Source of the DNA: JBBQWR01 sp038210495 | GTDB lineage: Bacteria; Planctomycetota; Planctomycetia; Pirellulales; DATAWG01 | Length of the DNA: 64,000 bases | Assembly (NCBI GenBank): GCA_038210495.1 | Contig: JBBQWR010000021.1 | Coordinates: forward strand, 1-64,000 | Reading direction: 5' to 3' | Shown: piece after piece, positions 34,506 to 43,013 of the stretch | Layout: every line of letters begins with the position of its first letter | Numbering within the stretch: position 1 is the stretch's first letter | Notes under the pieces: generated by a model | The model's database searches: none | Told to the model about the DNA's origin: nothing | What the model saw: only the letters and a program-made list of their open reading frames with translations | Translations under genes and position numbers: made by a program

Positions 34506-35318
34506 TTACACCGCCGCCGGGGCCATGCCGTTTTTCAATTCCTCTTCCGTCGGCGGGCCCGTCAATATCCAGGGACCGTCCTCGGTTATCGCGATCGTAT
34601 GCTCAAAATGGGCGCTGAACCGGCCGTCTTGAGTCGACTGGGTCCAGTGGTCGGGCATCGGCTTCACCCGCTTCGTGCCCATGTTGACCATCGGCTCCAC
34701 CGCGATCACCAGCCCCGGCTCCAAGCGAAAATCGTTGTTCCTGCGAAGCTGTGGGCTGACGAAGTTTGGCACCTGCGGCTCTTCGTGCATTTGCCGGCCG
34801 ATCCCATGGCCGACAAAATTCTCGACCACGGAAAAGCCCGCGCTGCGAACGTACGTGGCCATTTCCTTGGCGACTTCGCTCCAGCGAGATTTCTCGCCAA
34901 TGAGCTCGATCGCCAAATCGAGCACGCCGCTGGTGATGTCCAATAGCTTTTGCACGTCCGGCGGGACGTTGCCGACGGGCCGAGTAATCGCCGAATCGCC
35001 GCACCAGCCGTCCAACCGGCAGCCGGTGTCGATGCTCACCACGTCCCCTTCGCGCAGAACCCGCGGCCCGGGAATGCCATGCACCACTTCTTCATTGACC
35101 GAAATGCAGGTCACGGCCGGGAACGGCACTTTCCCCGGCACGCCCTTGAATAGCGGCTGCGCGTTGCACTTGACGAAATAGTTCTCGATCGCCCGGTCGA
35201 TCGCGCCAGTCGTGATGCCCGGCCGGACCATGTCCGCGGCCATTTGATGCGCCTGCCAGACAACCAGCCCGGCCTTGCGCATCTGCAACATTTCGCGATG
35301 GGACCGAAGCGTCAACAC
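34506..35318 (-). CDS. map: Methionine aminopeptidase, type I
   Basis: A 270-residue protein with a GTG start at 35318. It removes the initiator Met from new proteins using a two-metal centre. Seen: GVPGKVPFPAVTCISVNEEVVHGIPG, the metal ligands in VVSIDTGCRLDGWCGDSA, the conserved His in NFVGHGIGRQMHEEPQVPNF, and late Glu residues in VIAVEPMVNMG and HFEHTIAITEDGP. It lies between adk and rpmJ, the classic cluster order. The usual N-terminal zinc-finger extension is absent. Confidence 0.98.
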   Translation of the reverse strand: MLTLRSHREMLQMRKAGLVVWQAHQMAADMVRPGITTGAIDRAIENYFVKCNAQPLFKGVPGKVPFPAVTCISVNEEVVHGIPGPRVLREGDVVSIDTGCRLDGWCGDSAITRPVGNVPPDVQKLLDITSGVLDLAIELIGEKSRWSEVAKEMATYVRSAGFSVVENFVGHGIGRQMHEEPQVPNFVSPQLRRNNDFRLEPGLVIAVEPMVNMGTKRVKPMPDHWTQSTQDGRFSAHFEHTIAITEDGPWILTGPPTEEELKNGMAPAAV

Positions 35319-35335
35319 GGGATGCTCGCTGAATG

Positions 35336-35527
35336 TCTAATTTTCTAAATGCCTAATGACGAAATACCCAATGTCTAATCAATGACGGATGACGAAGCAC
35401 GAATGAGGAGGGTTGAGGGTGAGATCGTTGGCAATACGGCGCGAACGCCTAACATCAGGCCTTCGTCATTCGTTATTTAAGCATTCGTCGATCATTAGAC
35501 ATCGGGTATTTAGTCATTCGTCATTTC
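35336..35527. repeat. AATGACGAA / TTCGTCATT repeat cluster
   Basis: The 200-base adk-map spacer is made mostly of these units: AATGACGAAATACCCAATG and AATGACGGATGACGAAGCAC on the left, and the complement CTTCGTCATTCGTTATT, ATTAGTCATTCGTCATT on the right. The halves are inverted relative to each other and could form a long imperfect stem. Confidence 0.8.
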
Positions 35528-36087
35528 CCTCTGCTCATCCGCTCCGCGCCCCGCCTTACTCGCTCGTACACTTCCTCGGGCGTGCCGATTCCGTCGACCG
35601 ACTGCAGCAGCCCGCGCTCGCGGTAGTAATCCAGGAGCGGCTCGGTCGTGCTATGGTAAGTGGTCAATCGCTCGCGGACCACCTCGGGGCGATCGTCGGC
35701 TCGACCTCTCCCGGCTAGCCGGCGAACGAGCGACTCGTCGTCCACGTTGAGCTCGAACACGCCGTTGAGCGGAATGTTTTGCGCCGCCAGCAGCTTATCG
35801 AGCGACTCGGCCTGCGGCAGAGTTCGGGGGAAGCCGTCGAGCAGGCAGCCCCGCGAGCAATCGGGCTCCATCAGCCGCCGAGCGATCATCGCCAGGATGA
35901 TTTCGTCCGGCACGAGGTTGCCACGGTCCATGTATTCCATCGCCCGGATACCTTCGGGCGTATGGTTCTGCACCGCGTCGCGAAGCATGTCCCCCGTGGA
36001 CAAATGGGGAATGGGCCAATCCTTGACGAGGAATTGCGCCTGGGTTCCCTTGCCTGCGCCGGGGGGTCCGATCAGGATGATCCGCAT
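35521..36087 (-). CDS. adk: Adenylate kinase (short form)
   Basis: From the ATG at 36087 the protein has 188 residues. It interconverts ATP plus AMP and two ADP. The P-loop is IGPPGAGKGTQ, the NMP-binding part HLSTGDMLRDAV, followed by LLDGFPRTLPQAESLD and GRGRADDRPEVVRERL. The lid is the short type without zinc cysteines. A longer reading from 36138 would add residues before the universal MRIILIGPPG start. Confidence 0.97.
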   Translation of the reverse strand: MRIILIGPPGAGKGTQAQFLVKDWPIPHLSTGDMLRDAVQNHTPEGIRAMEYMDRGNLVPDEIILAMIARRLMEPDCSRGCLLDGFPRTLPQAESLDKLLAAQNIPLNGVFELNVDDESLVRRLAGRGRADDRPEVVRERLTTYHSTTEPLLDYYRERGLLQSVDGIGTPEEVYERVRRGAERMSRGK

Positions 36088-36169
36088 GACGGTTTGGGCC
36101 TTCGCCGAGCGCCCGCAGCACGCCACCGACCGCCACAAGCGACGCGGATCGCGCTGACGGCAGGACGGA

Positions 36170-37540
36170 TTATTCCAGTAATCCCCGGTAGTTTCGCATC
36201 ACCAAATGACTGTCGATCTTCTGGACCAGATCGAACGCCACGCTGACCACGATCAACAGACCGGTGCCCCCGAAGTAACTGGCCACATTGGGCTGAATGT
36301 GCATCAAGTTGGCGACGACGGTCGGCAAAATGGCGACCACGGCCAGAAATCCGGCGCCCACATAGGTGATCCGCACCATGACCCGTTCCAAGTGTTCGGC
36401 CGTGCGCCGCCCTGGCCTGTAGCCGGGAATGAACGAACCGAAATTCTTCAGATTGTCGGCCATGTCCTTCGGATTGAACGTAATGGCCGTCCAGAAGTAA
36501 CAGAAGAAGTAGATCAGCGCCACATACAGGACGTTGTAGGTGAGCGAATGACCACGACTGAATATATCCGACAGATCGTGCCAGCGCCCGCTCCAGGTGG
36601 AACTCGTCGAGGTCATCGTGCCGAACCAGTTGAAAGCCAACTGTGGCAGCATGAGCAAACTGCTAGCGAAGATGATGGGCATCACGCCGGCTTGATTGAC
36701 TTTGAGGGGCAAGTATTGCCGCGTGCCGCCATAGACTTTTCGACCCCGCACATGTTTGGCGCTCTGCGTCGGTATCCGCCGCTGTCCCTGGGTCATGAAG
36801 ACGACAAAGGCCACGACGGCCAAGAACAGCACCGCCAGGATCAGGAGCGATTCGACCCCTTGCTTGCCGTTTTCGCCGCCTAGTTCCCAAGTTACTTGGC
36901 CGAACAGTTCCTTCAAGGCCCCGGGCATTCCGGACAAAATGCCGGCCATGATGAGCAGACTGATCCCGTTGCCGATGCCGAATTCGTCGATCTGCTCCCC
37001 CAGCCACATGAGGAACATCGTGCCGCCCGTCATGGTCAGCACAGTAATGAAGACCCAGAAAAAGGGAACGCTGCCATCGGGGTTGAGCACCCCGGCGTTC
37101 ACATAGTTGTTCGATTTGTTCAGCAACACCGCGCTGACGTAACCCCAACTTTGGAAGATACAGATGACGACGGTGAGATACCGCGTGTATTCGTTGATTT
37201 TCTTGCGGCCGCTCTCTCCTTCTTTTTGCAATTGCTCGAGCGGACCCCAAACACTGCCCAAGAGTTGCAAAATAATCGAAGCGGAAATGTAGGGCATGAT
37301 GCCCAGACCGAAGATCGTGACGACGTTCAGCCGCGTGGCGCTGAACATGGCCACGGCGTTGAACATGTCGGCCAAACCGCCGCCGCCGCCGGACCCGGCC
37401 TTGGCCAGCATCTTCTGCTGATCGACGATCGGCAACGGCACCTGCCAACCGACGCGATAGATGGCCAAAAACAGCAGCGTCAGCAGAATCTTCTGGCGCA
37501 GCTCGGGGATCGTGAACACGACCCGGATTTTTTCGAACAT
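36170..37540 (-). CDS. secY: Preprotein translocase subunit SecY
   Basis: From the ATG at 37540 (MFEKIRVVFTIPELRQKILL) the protein has 456 residues and ten predicted membrane helices. It forms the Sec protein-conducting channel. Seen: ATRLNVVTIFGLGIMPYISASI (plug and helix 2 region), NPDG loop, GEQIDEFGIGNGISLLI and the cytoplasmic loop around PLKVNQAGVMPIIFASS and FNPKDMADNLKNFGSFIPGYRPG. The place between rplO and adk is standard. An upstream reading into 37798 is a shadow of rplO. Confidence 0.99.
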   Translation of the reverse strand: MFEKIRVVFTIPELRQKILLTLLFLAIYRVGWQVPLPIVDQQKMLAKAGSGGGGGLADMFNAVAMFSATRLNVVTIFGLGIMPYISASIILQLLGSVWGPLEQLQKEGESGRKKINEYTRYLTVVICIFQSWGYVSAVLLNKSNNYVNAGVLNPDGSVPFFWVFITVLTMTGGTMFLMWLGEQIDEFGIGNGISLLIMAGILSGMPGALKELFGQVTWELGGENGKQGVESLLILAVLFLAVVAFVVFMTQGQRRIPTQSAKHVRGRKVYGGTRQYLPLKVNQAGVMPIIFASSLLMLPQLAFNWFGTMTSTSSTWSGRWHDLSDIFSRGHSLTYNVLYVALIYFFCYFWTAITFNPKDMADNLKNFGSFIPGYRPGRRTAEHLERVMVRITYVGAGFLAVVAILPTVVANLMHIQPNVASYFGGTGLLIVVSVAFDLVQKIDSHLVMRNYRGLLE

Positions 37541-37631
37541 GATTGGCTCCGAAATGGGAGTGTCCGGCCGTGGACGGGCGGCGCCACATACTCGCCGCCC
37601 TGCTGTGACGCCGACCGCGCTCGCGTGCGGC

Positions 37632-38141
37632 CTACTTGCTCTGAGCCCGCTGGGCGTCGCGTTCCTTCTTCGACAACTTAATAACAGGGGCCGGCATCGG
37701 CAGCACGGTGTGCTCCGCGCCCGCTTGTTGAATCTTCTCCAATGCCGACTTGCTGAACAAGTGGGCCGAAATTTTGAGCTTCTTCGTAATCGCGCCATCC
37801 CCCAGGATCTTTAAAAAGTCGTAGCGGTGCTTGAGCACCCCCTTGGCTTTGAGCGTCTCGGGCGTGACATCTTCGCCGGCCCCGAACAGTGCGTCCAGGC
37901 GACTGACATTGATCGAGGCCACGATTGAGCCCCAGCGGTTGTTAAAACCGCGTTTGGGAATCCGCCGGACCAGCGGCATGCGGGCGCCTTCGAAGATCGG
38001 AGACGCCGACCAACCGGCGAGCTGACCCTGGCCCTTGTGACCGCGACCCGAGGTCTTGCCGCGACCGGAGCCTGGGCCGCGCCCGATCCGGAGCCGCTTC
38101 TTATGCTTGTGGATGCCCTTATTGACGTCGTTCAAATTCAT
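37632..38141 (-). CDS. rplO: 50S ribosomal protein L15
   Basis: A 169-residue protein, somewhat longer than usual. The N-terminal glycine-rich arm (RIGRGPGSGRGKTSGRGHKGQ) and MPLVRRIPKRGFNN are diagnostic. It overlaps rpsE by four bases (ATGA), directly, because rpmD (L30) is missing between them. Confidence 0.98.
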   Translation of the reverse strand: MNLNDVNKGIHKHKKRLRIGRGPGSGRGKTSGRGHKGQGQLAGWSASPIFEGARMPLVRRIPKRGFNNRWGSIVASINVSRLDALFGAGEDVTPETLKAKGVLKHRYDFLKILGDGAITKKLKISAHLFSKSALEKIQQAGAEHTVLPMPAPVIKLSKKERDAQRAQSK

Positions 38142-38668
38142 GTCAGCGAAACTCCTCGCAACCGCTCGATTTCTTGGCGGGTGCGCAGTTGACCCAAGGC
38201 ATCGATGGCCGCCTTGACGAGGTTAACGGGATTGGTCGAGCCATAGCACTTAGTGAGCACGTCGTGGATGCCGGCCGCTTCGCAGACGGCCCTGACCGCG
38301 GCGCCGGCGATAACGCCCGTGCCCGGTCCGGCGGGAATCAGCACCACGCTGCCTGCGCCGAACGCGCCCAGCACCGTATGCGGAATCGTGCCCCCTTCGA
38401 TCGGGATCTCGATCATGCTGCGGCTAGCGTCTTTGACGGCCTTTTCGACGCTGGGAGGCACTTCATTAGCCTTGCCATAACCCCAGCCGACTTTGCCGCG
38501 GCCGTTGCCGACCACGACCATGGCCGCGAAGCTGAACCGGCGGCCCCCCTTCACCACGGTGGCGCACCGCTTGATCTTGATGACCTTGTCGACAAGCTCG
38601 CCGCGATTGGACTCGCCGCCGCGATCTTTGCCACGATTGTCTCTGCCGCGATTGGACTCGTTTGCCAC
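38138..38668 (-). CDS. rpsE: 30S ribosomal protein S5
   Basis: A 176-residue protein with a GTG start at 38668. After a 25-residue Asn/Arg/Gly-rich N-terminal arm come the S5 double-stranded-RNA-binding fold (VVKGGRRFSFAAMVVVGNGRG, GKANEVPPSVEKAVKDA) and the C-terminal domain (VLIPAGPGTGVIAG, DVLTKCYGSTNPVNLVKA). It controls decoding fidelity near the mRNA entry site. Confidence 0.98.
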   Translation of the reverse strand: MANESNRGRDNRGKDRGGESNRGELVDKVIKIKRCATVVKGGRRFSFAAMVVVGNGRGKVGWGYGKANEVPPSVEKAVKDASRSMIEIPIEGGTIPHTVLGAFGAGSVVLIPAGPGTGVIAGAAVRAVCEAAGIHDVLTKCYGSTNPVNLVKAAIDALGQLRTRQEIERLRGVSLT

Positions 38669-38730
38669 GGAAATCTCTCTGGGGATATTTTGCGAGCTAG
38701 ATCTCGGCGATTGGCCGGGATTGCGTTGCG

Positions 38731-39099
38731 TCAGAAGCTCAGGCCTGATTTTCGGGCCGCGTCGGCCAGCGCCGCGACTCGACCGTGATATTGAAACGAA
38801 CGGCGATCGAAGCAGACTTGTTTGATCCCGGCGGCCAGCGCTCGCTCGGCGACGGCCTTGCCGATCGCTTCGGCGGCCGCTTTGTTGCCGCCATATTTGA
38901 GCGAATCGCGAAGCTCTTTGTCGTCGGTGCCGGCGGCGATCAGGGTCTTGCCCAGCGAGTCGTCGATCACTTGGGCATACATGTGCTTGCGACTGCGAAA
39001 CACGGCCAGCCGAGGACGCTCGGGCGTGCCCCGGATGCGTTTGCTGACCCGAAATCCGCGCCGCGCCCGCTGCTTGGCGATGGTCTTTTGATGATTCAT
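38731..39099 (-). CDS. rplR: 50S ribosomal protein L18
   Basis: From the ATG at 39099 it has 122 residues (MNHQKTIAKQRARRGFRVSK). TPERPRLAVFRSRKHMYAQVIDD and the C-terminal FDRRSFQYHGRVAALADAAR are diagnostic. L18 binds 5S rRNA. The upstream reading to 39144 runs into a CCGGGGG repeat. Confidence 0.98.
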   Translation of the reverse strand: MNHQKTIAKQRARRGFRVSKRIRGTPERPRLAVFRSRKHMYAQVIDDSLGKTLIAAGTDDKELRDSLKYGGNKAAAEAIGKAVAERALAAGIKQVCFDRRSFQYHGRVAALADAARKSGLSF

Positions 39100-39112
39100 A
39101 GTGGTGGCCGTT

Positions 39113-39191
39113 TTAGCCCCCGGCCGATGGCCGGGGGGGTGCAAACTCTTGACTAAACGTAACGCTTCCCCCGGCGACTCGCCGGGGCTAA
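39113..39191. repeat. Inverted pair of TTAGCCCCCGG...CCGGGG hairpins
   Basis: Left unit 39113-39138 (TTAGCCCCCGGCCGATGGCC then a G run) and right unit 39168-39191 (CCCCCGGCGACTCGCCGGGG then CTAA). Each is a hairpin and the two are inverted copies. They fill the rplF-rplR spacer. Confidence 0.8.
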
Positions 39192-39218
39192 TTTGAATGA
39201 AATCGCGCTGATTTTAAA

Positions 39219-39764
39219 CTACTTCGTAACGGCCTTGCCGGCCTTGCGGCGGACTTGCTCGCCGTCGTACCGCACGCCCTTGCCCTTATACGGCTCAGGT
39301 TTGCGGGCGGCACGCACTTCCGCGGCGAACTGCCCAACCAGTTGCTTGTCGATGCCCTTGATCAGAATATGCGTCTGATCGGGACACGTCACCTTCAATG
39401 CCGGCGGGATGGTGAAGTGGACTTCGTTGGCGAATCCGACTCGCAGTTGCAAAATATCCTTCTGCACGGCCGCCAAGTATCCGACTCCGACGATCTCGAG
39501 CTTCTTCTCGTATCCCTGGCTGACGCCGACGATCATGTTCCGCACCAGAGCCCGGGTCAGGCCATGCTGTGCCTTCGACTGGCGAGAATCGCCGTCCCGG
39601 GTCACAACGACCGTCTGGGCCCCTTCGTCCATCGCGATCGTCGTCTCGCGGCGAAACGTCCCCTGCAACTTGCCGAGCGGACCTTCGACCGAGACGGTTT
39701 GACCGTTGACGCCGACTCTCACGCCGGCAGGCACGGGCACGGGAACTTTGCCGATCCGGGACAT
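39219..39764 (-). CDS. rplF: 50S ribosomal protein L6
   Basis: A 181-residue protein (MSRIGKVPVPVPAGVRVGVN) with the two repeated L6 domains. The signature is near the C-terminus: GIDKQLVGQFAAEVRAARKPEPYKGKG is the conserved segment around residues 150-175. It lies at the base of the P-stalk. Confidence 0.98.
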   Translation of the reverse strand: MSRIGKVPVPVPAGVRVGVNGQTVSVEGPLGKLQGTFRRETTIAMDEGAQTVVVTRDGDSRQSKAQHGLTRALVRNMIVGVSQGYEKKLEIVGVGYLAAVQKDILQLRVGFANEVHFTIPPALKVTCPDQTHILIKGIDKQLVGQFAAEVRAARKPEPYKGKGVRYDGEQVRRKAGKAVTK

Positions 39765-39800
39765 GGCTTAACCTTCCGACTCGATTACAAGGAATTTTTT

Positions 39801-39946
39801 GACAGGATTAACAAGATTGACAGGATTGGTGTAGCGACACTTCGTATCGCAAATCACCCGACGAATTCACGACGCAACTTCGGTATTGCCTAACTTCTAG
39901 CCCCTAGCCCTTCTTTAAATCCTGTAAATCCTGTTAATCCTGTCTA
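39801..39946. repeat. Inverted pair of ACAGGATT / AATCCTGT repeats
   Basis: Left arm 39801-39827 has three ACAGGATT-like units (GACAGGATTAACAAGATTGA). Right arm 39917-39946 has the complement units (AATCCTGTAAATCCTGTT...). The arms flank about 90 bases in the rpsH-rplF spacer. Confidence 0.82.
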
Positions 39947-39961
39947 CTACTTCTGCTTCGT

Positions 39962-40357
39962 TTACCAAAGTTCGCAAAGCACTTCGCCGCCGAGGTTGCG
40001 CTGCCGGGCTTCACGGTCGCTGATCACTCCGCGGCTGGTGCTGAGGATGCTGATGCCCAGGCCGTTGAGGATCGGTCGGAGCCGGCTCGAGCCGGAGTAC
40101 ACGCGGCGGCCCGGCTTGCTGACTCGCTTTAAATGGCGGATGACCCGCTCGCCGTTGGGGCCATATTTTAAGTCGATGCGAAGCTGCGAGGCCGGCTTGG
40201 CTTCGATCTCTTTCCAGTCCCAGATATAGCCTTCGCGCTTCAGCACTTCGGCCAAGCCGCGCTTCACTTTCGACGTCGGCATATCCACGCTAGGCCGCTC
40301 GACGCGGACCGCATTGCGGATCCGGGTCAACATGTCGGCGATCGGGTCGGTCATCAT
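39962..40357 (-). CDS. rpsH: 30S ribosomal protein S8
   Basis: A 131-residue protein (MMTDPIADMLTRIRNAVRVE). The C-terminal STSRGVISDREARQRNLGGEVLCELW carries the S8 signature. It binds helix 21 of 16S rRNA and in other bacteria also its own mRNA for feedback control. Confidence 0.98.
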   Translation of the reverse strand: MMTDPIADMLTRIRNAVRVERPSVDMPTSKVKRGLAEVLKREGYIWDWKEIEAKPASQLRIDLKYGPNGERVIRHLKRVSKPGRRVYSGSSRLRPILNGLGISILSTSRGVISDREARQRNLGGEVLCELW

Positions 40358-40398
40358 GGGGTTTTTAGATCTTCAGTTTGTTTGTCAAACTAACTTAA

Positions 40399-40422
40399 CG
40401 CGTTGCGAACGAGCGCGGCTAA
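40399..40422. repeat. CGCGTTGCGAACGAGCGCGGCTAA, diverged member of the GCGACGCGGCTA family
   Basis: A diverged copy in the rpsN-rpsH spacer, with the same GCGCGGCTAA end as the other members. Confidence 0.6.
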
Positions 40423-40459
40423 ACAATTGAATTCAATCGATTCGTGGCGCCAAAACTCT

Positions 40460-40648
40460 TTACCAACTGGCTTTCCGCACGCCGGGAATCTTGCCTTGAT
40501 CCGCCAACTGGCGAAAACAAATGCGGCAAATTCCGAACTTGCGATAGACGGCCCGCGGCCGCCCGCACAACATGCACCGCCGCTTGAGCCGCGTGGGATA
40601 CTTGGGCTTATTCCTCGCCGCCTCGACCATCTTTGCCTTGCTCGACAT
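40460..40648 (-). CDS. rpsN: 30S ribosomal protein S14, zinc-binding type
   Basis: A 62-residue S14 of the short type Z. The two pairs of cysteines (CMLC and CRIC, with GRPRAVYRKFGI between them) form the zinc knuckle. The C-terminus GKIPGVRKASW is universal. It lies between rplE and rpsH as normal. Confidence 0.98.
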   Translation of the reverse strand: MSSKAKMVEAARNKPKYPTRLKRRCMLCGRPRAVYRKFGICRICFRQLADQGKIPGVRKASW

Positions 40649-40710
40649 ACGACTTCCCTAAAAGCGACTGGTTGTGTTTGTTTTCAATCTCCGCCGCGTG
40701 ACCGCTTGCC

Positions 40711-41346
40711 CTATGCCGCGCCTTTATTCCCCTTGCCGCCCTTCACTTCCGGAACCTTGAATGGCATTCCCATCCCCCGCAGCAACTCTCGCGACTCGTC
40801 GTCGCTGCCGCCGGAGATCACCACGGTGATATTCATCCCTTGCGGCCGGGTGAACTTGTCGGGATTCAATTCCGGAAACACCAGTTGCTCCGACAGGCCC
40901 AGGCTGTAGTTGCCGTGACCGTCGAAACCCTTGGGACTCAACCCGCGGAAGTCGCGGACTCGGGGCAGCGCCAGCGAAATCAGCCGATCCAAAAATTCGT
41001 ACATCCGCGCGCCGCGGAGCGTCACCTTGCAGCCGATCGGCAGATCCTCGCGGAGCTTGAAGCCGGCGATCGCCTGACGCGACTTGGTGATCAGCGGTTT
41101 TTGACCGGCGATTTGCGCCATCGCGGCGACGGCCTCCTCGAGATACTTCTTCTCGGTGATCGCCTCGCCCACGCCCATGTTGATCACGACTTTTAGAAGT
41201 CGCGGCAGGGCGTGACGATTGGTGCGCCCGAGCTTTTCGGACAGCGCCGGCAAAATCTCTTTTTGATAGCGCTCCAAGAGCCGCGGTGTCGGCGGCGGAC
41301 CGGCCGGGGCGGCGGGCGCTTCGGTTGTTTTGGTTTTCTTGGCCAT
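40711..41346 (-). CDS. rplE: 50S ribosomal protein L5
   Basis: A 211-residue protein, with about 25 Ala/Pro/Thr-rich residues added before the usual start. LLKVVINMGVGEAITEKKYLEEA and GQKPLITKSRQAIAGFKLREDLPIGCKVTLRG are diagnostic. L5 binds 5S rRNA and contacts P-site tRNA. Confidence 0.98.
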   Translation of the reverse strand: MAKKTKTTEAPAAPAGPPPTPRLLERYQKEILPALSEKLGRTNRHALPRLLKVVINMGVGEAITEKKYLEEAVAAMAQIAGQKPLITKSRQAIAGFKLREDLPIGCKVTLRGARMYEFLDRLISLALPRVRDFRGLSPKGFDGHGNYSLGLSEQLVFPELNPDKFTRPQGMNITVVISGGSDDESRELLRGMGMPFKVPEVKGGKGNKGAA

Positions 41347-41393
41347 ATCTTTCAGCAGTCTAAAAACTTCGGACTAACGTCTCGTCAAATGCC

Positions 41394-41426
41394 CCCTCTC
41401 CCTCTGGGAGAGGGCCGGGGTGAGGG
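41394..41426. repeat. CCCTCTCCCTCTGGGAGAGGGCCGGGGTGAGGG repeat
   Basis: A perfect stem CCCTCTCCC / GGGAGAGGG (with TCT loop region) and the tail CCGGGGTGAGGG. It lies in the rplX-rplE spacer. This type of repeat is widespread in unrelated bacteria. Confidence 0.85.
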
Positions 41427-41491
41427 TTCGTAATTCAGCGTGGTATCGTCACGTCTTGGACAAATGGTTTGTGTTGGCTCTCATCGTTGAT

Positions 41492-41860
41492 CTAGCGACG
41501 AGTCGAACCGACCGCTGCGGCTGGCTTCTTCTTGCGGACGGGCGACAGTTGACCGATGTCCTTGCCACAATTCTTGCATACGCGAACCTTGCTGCCGTCT
41601 TCGCGAATCGAGGCCCCCGTGCGACTGGGCTTGCCGCACGCCGGGCAAACCAACTGCACGTTGGACATTGCGATCGGCATTTCTTTCGACAGTCGGCCGC
41701 CGCGTGGGTTCTTCTGGCTGCGGCGGACGTGCTTGTACACTCGGGCCACGCCCTCGACGATCACCTTGTTGGCGTCGGCCAGGACGCGGAGGACTTTCGC
41801 CCGCGTGCCGCGATCGGCGCCCGTAATCACTTCCACTGTGTCGTTGGATCGAATATGCAT
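41492..41860 (-). CDS. rplX: 50S ribosomal protein L24 with a four-cysteine knuckle
   Basis: A 122-residue protein. The KOW motif is SNDTVEVITGADRGTRAKVLRV at the N-terminus. The C-terminal half has CPACG and CKNCG pairs, probably binding zinc. L24 starts assembly of the 50S subunit. Its ATG shares one base with the stop of rplN (TAATG), indicating coupled translation. Confidence 0.98.
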   Translation of the reverse strand: MHIRSNDTVEVITGADRGTRAKVLRVLADANKVIVEGVARVYKHVRRSQKNPRGGRLSKEMPIAMSNVQLVCPACGKPSRTGASIREDGSKVRVCKNCGKDIGQLSPVRKKKPAAAVGSTRR

Positions 41861-42228
41861 TACACCACCTCGCCGGCGAGGCTCACGATTTTCATGAAAT
41901 TACGGTCACGCAGTTCGCGGGCCACCGCCCCGAAGATACGCGTTCCGCGGGGATTCTTGTCGTTGTCGATTAGCACCACGGCGTTGCTGTCGAATCGCAC
42001 ATAGCTACCGTCGGTGCGCCGGGTCGGTTTGCGGCAGCGGACGATCACCGCCTTGACGACCGCCTTCTTCTTGACTTCGCTGCCGGGAATGACCGTCTTC
42101 ACGCTACAGACGATGACGTCTCCCAGTCCGGCCGTGCGGCGTTTGCTGCCGCCGAGGACCTTGAAGCACATCACTTCCTTGGCGCCCGTGTTGTCGGCTA
42201 CCGTGAGCCGAGTTTGCATTTGAATCAT
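41860..42228 (-). CDS. rplN: 50S ribosomal protein L14
   Basis: A 122-residue protein (MIQMQTRLTVADNTGAKEVM). The conserved pattern VVIRCRKPTRR-like segment, SNAVVLIDNDKNPRGTRIFG and the ending ARELRDRNFMKIVSLAGEVV are diagnostic. It sits at the subunit interface. Confidence 0.98.
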   Translation of the reverse strand: MIQMQTRLTVADNTGAKEVMCFKVLGGSKRRTAGLGDVIVCSVKTVIPGSEVKKKAVVKAVIVRCRKPTRRTDGSYVRFDSNAVVLIDNDKNPRGTRIFGAVARELRDRNFMKIVSLAGEVV

Positions 42229-42261
42229 GTGGATCTACCTTGCTAATTCGCCGCTTCTGCT

Positions 42262-42282
42262 CCCTCTCCCTCTGGGAGAGGG
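42262..42282. repeat. CCCTCTCCCTCTGGGAGAGGG hairpin
   Basis: Identical stem to the repeat at 41394, with a diverged tail, in the rpsQ-rplN spacer. Confidence 0.82.
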
Positions 42283-42328
42283 CAGAAGAAAGGGTCTCAG
42301 TGAGGGCTGGCCGCACTGTGTGTTTTCC

Positions 42329-42649
42329 TTAACGAGTCCTTGCCGTTTCAAGCCCCTCTTCGGCCTGTGCCTTGGCGGCCGTTCGCATCGCCGCGATATC
42401 GACCGCCCGGCTCTTCGAGATGATCCGCACGAGCTCCCACCGCTTCAAACGCGAGCGGGGCGGGCATTCTCGAATCTCGACCGTGTCCCCTTGATGCGAC
42501 TCGTTGGTTTCGTCGTGGACGTGGCAGACCGTCTTGCGATGGATGATCTTTCCGTATTTGGCGTGCCGCACCAGCCGGGGAATCTCCACCCGCCGGGTCT
42601 TGGCTGCCTTGTCCGACATCACGACGCCGATTTCCATTCGCTTGGGCAT
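42329..42649 (-). CDS. rpsQ: 30S ribosomal protein S17
   Basis: A 106-residue protein with the core GVVMSDKAAKTRRVEIPRLV, KTVCHVHDETNESHQGDTVEI and IRECPPRSRLKRWELVRII, plus about 20 extra C-terminal residues. It binds 16S rRNA in the body of the 30S subunit. Confidence 0.97.
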   Translation of the reverse strand: MPKRMEIGVVMSDKAAKTRRVEIPRLVRHAKYGKIIHRKTVCHVHDETNESHQGDTVEIRECPPRSRLKRWELVRIISKSRAVDIAAMRTAAKAQAEEGLETARTR

Positions 42650-42732
42650 AACTCGCTCGACACATTTGTATTGAACAGATCGGAATTACATCGCTTCGCT
42701 CGCTGAGTCGCGTCGCTTGCGACTCGCTCGCG

Positions 42733-42984
42733 TCACTTCGTCTTAACAACATCCTTCTTGGCGACTTCGTCCGCCACGACTGCCTGGACCTGTTTGATCC
42801 GCCGCTCGTTCAAAATCGTCTGGCAGCGGGCAATCAGCCTCCGCTGGCGGCGCAATTCCGAAGGGGCGTCCAAGCGCTCGGTCTGAGCCTGAATCCGCAG
42901 CTTGAACAGATGCTCCGCGGCATCCTTCCAAGTCAACTGGATCTGCTCGTCGCTCATCTCGCGTAGTTCTTGCGTCTTAGCCAT
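42733..42984 (-). CDS. rpmC: 50S ribosomal protein L29
   Basis: From the ATG at 42984 it has 83 residues, a little longer than usual. It is all-helical: MAKTQELREMSDEQIQLTWK and ELRRQRRLIARCQTILNERR carry the conserved arginine-rich signature. It lies at the exit-tunnel rim where SRP and trigger factor dock. Confidence 0.96.
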   Translation of the reverse strand: MAKTQELREMSDEQIQLTWKDAAEHLFKLRIQAQTERLDAPSELRRQRRLIARCQTILNERRIKQVQAVVADEVAKKDVVKTK

Positions 42985-43013
42985 CGCCACTCTCAACTTA
43001 TTTAATTCAAATC

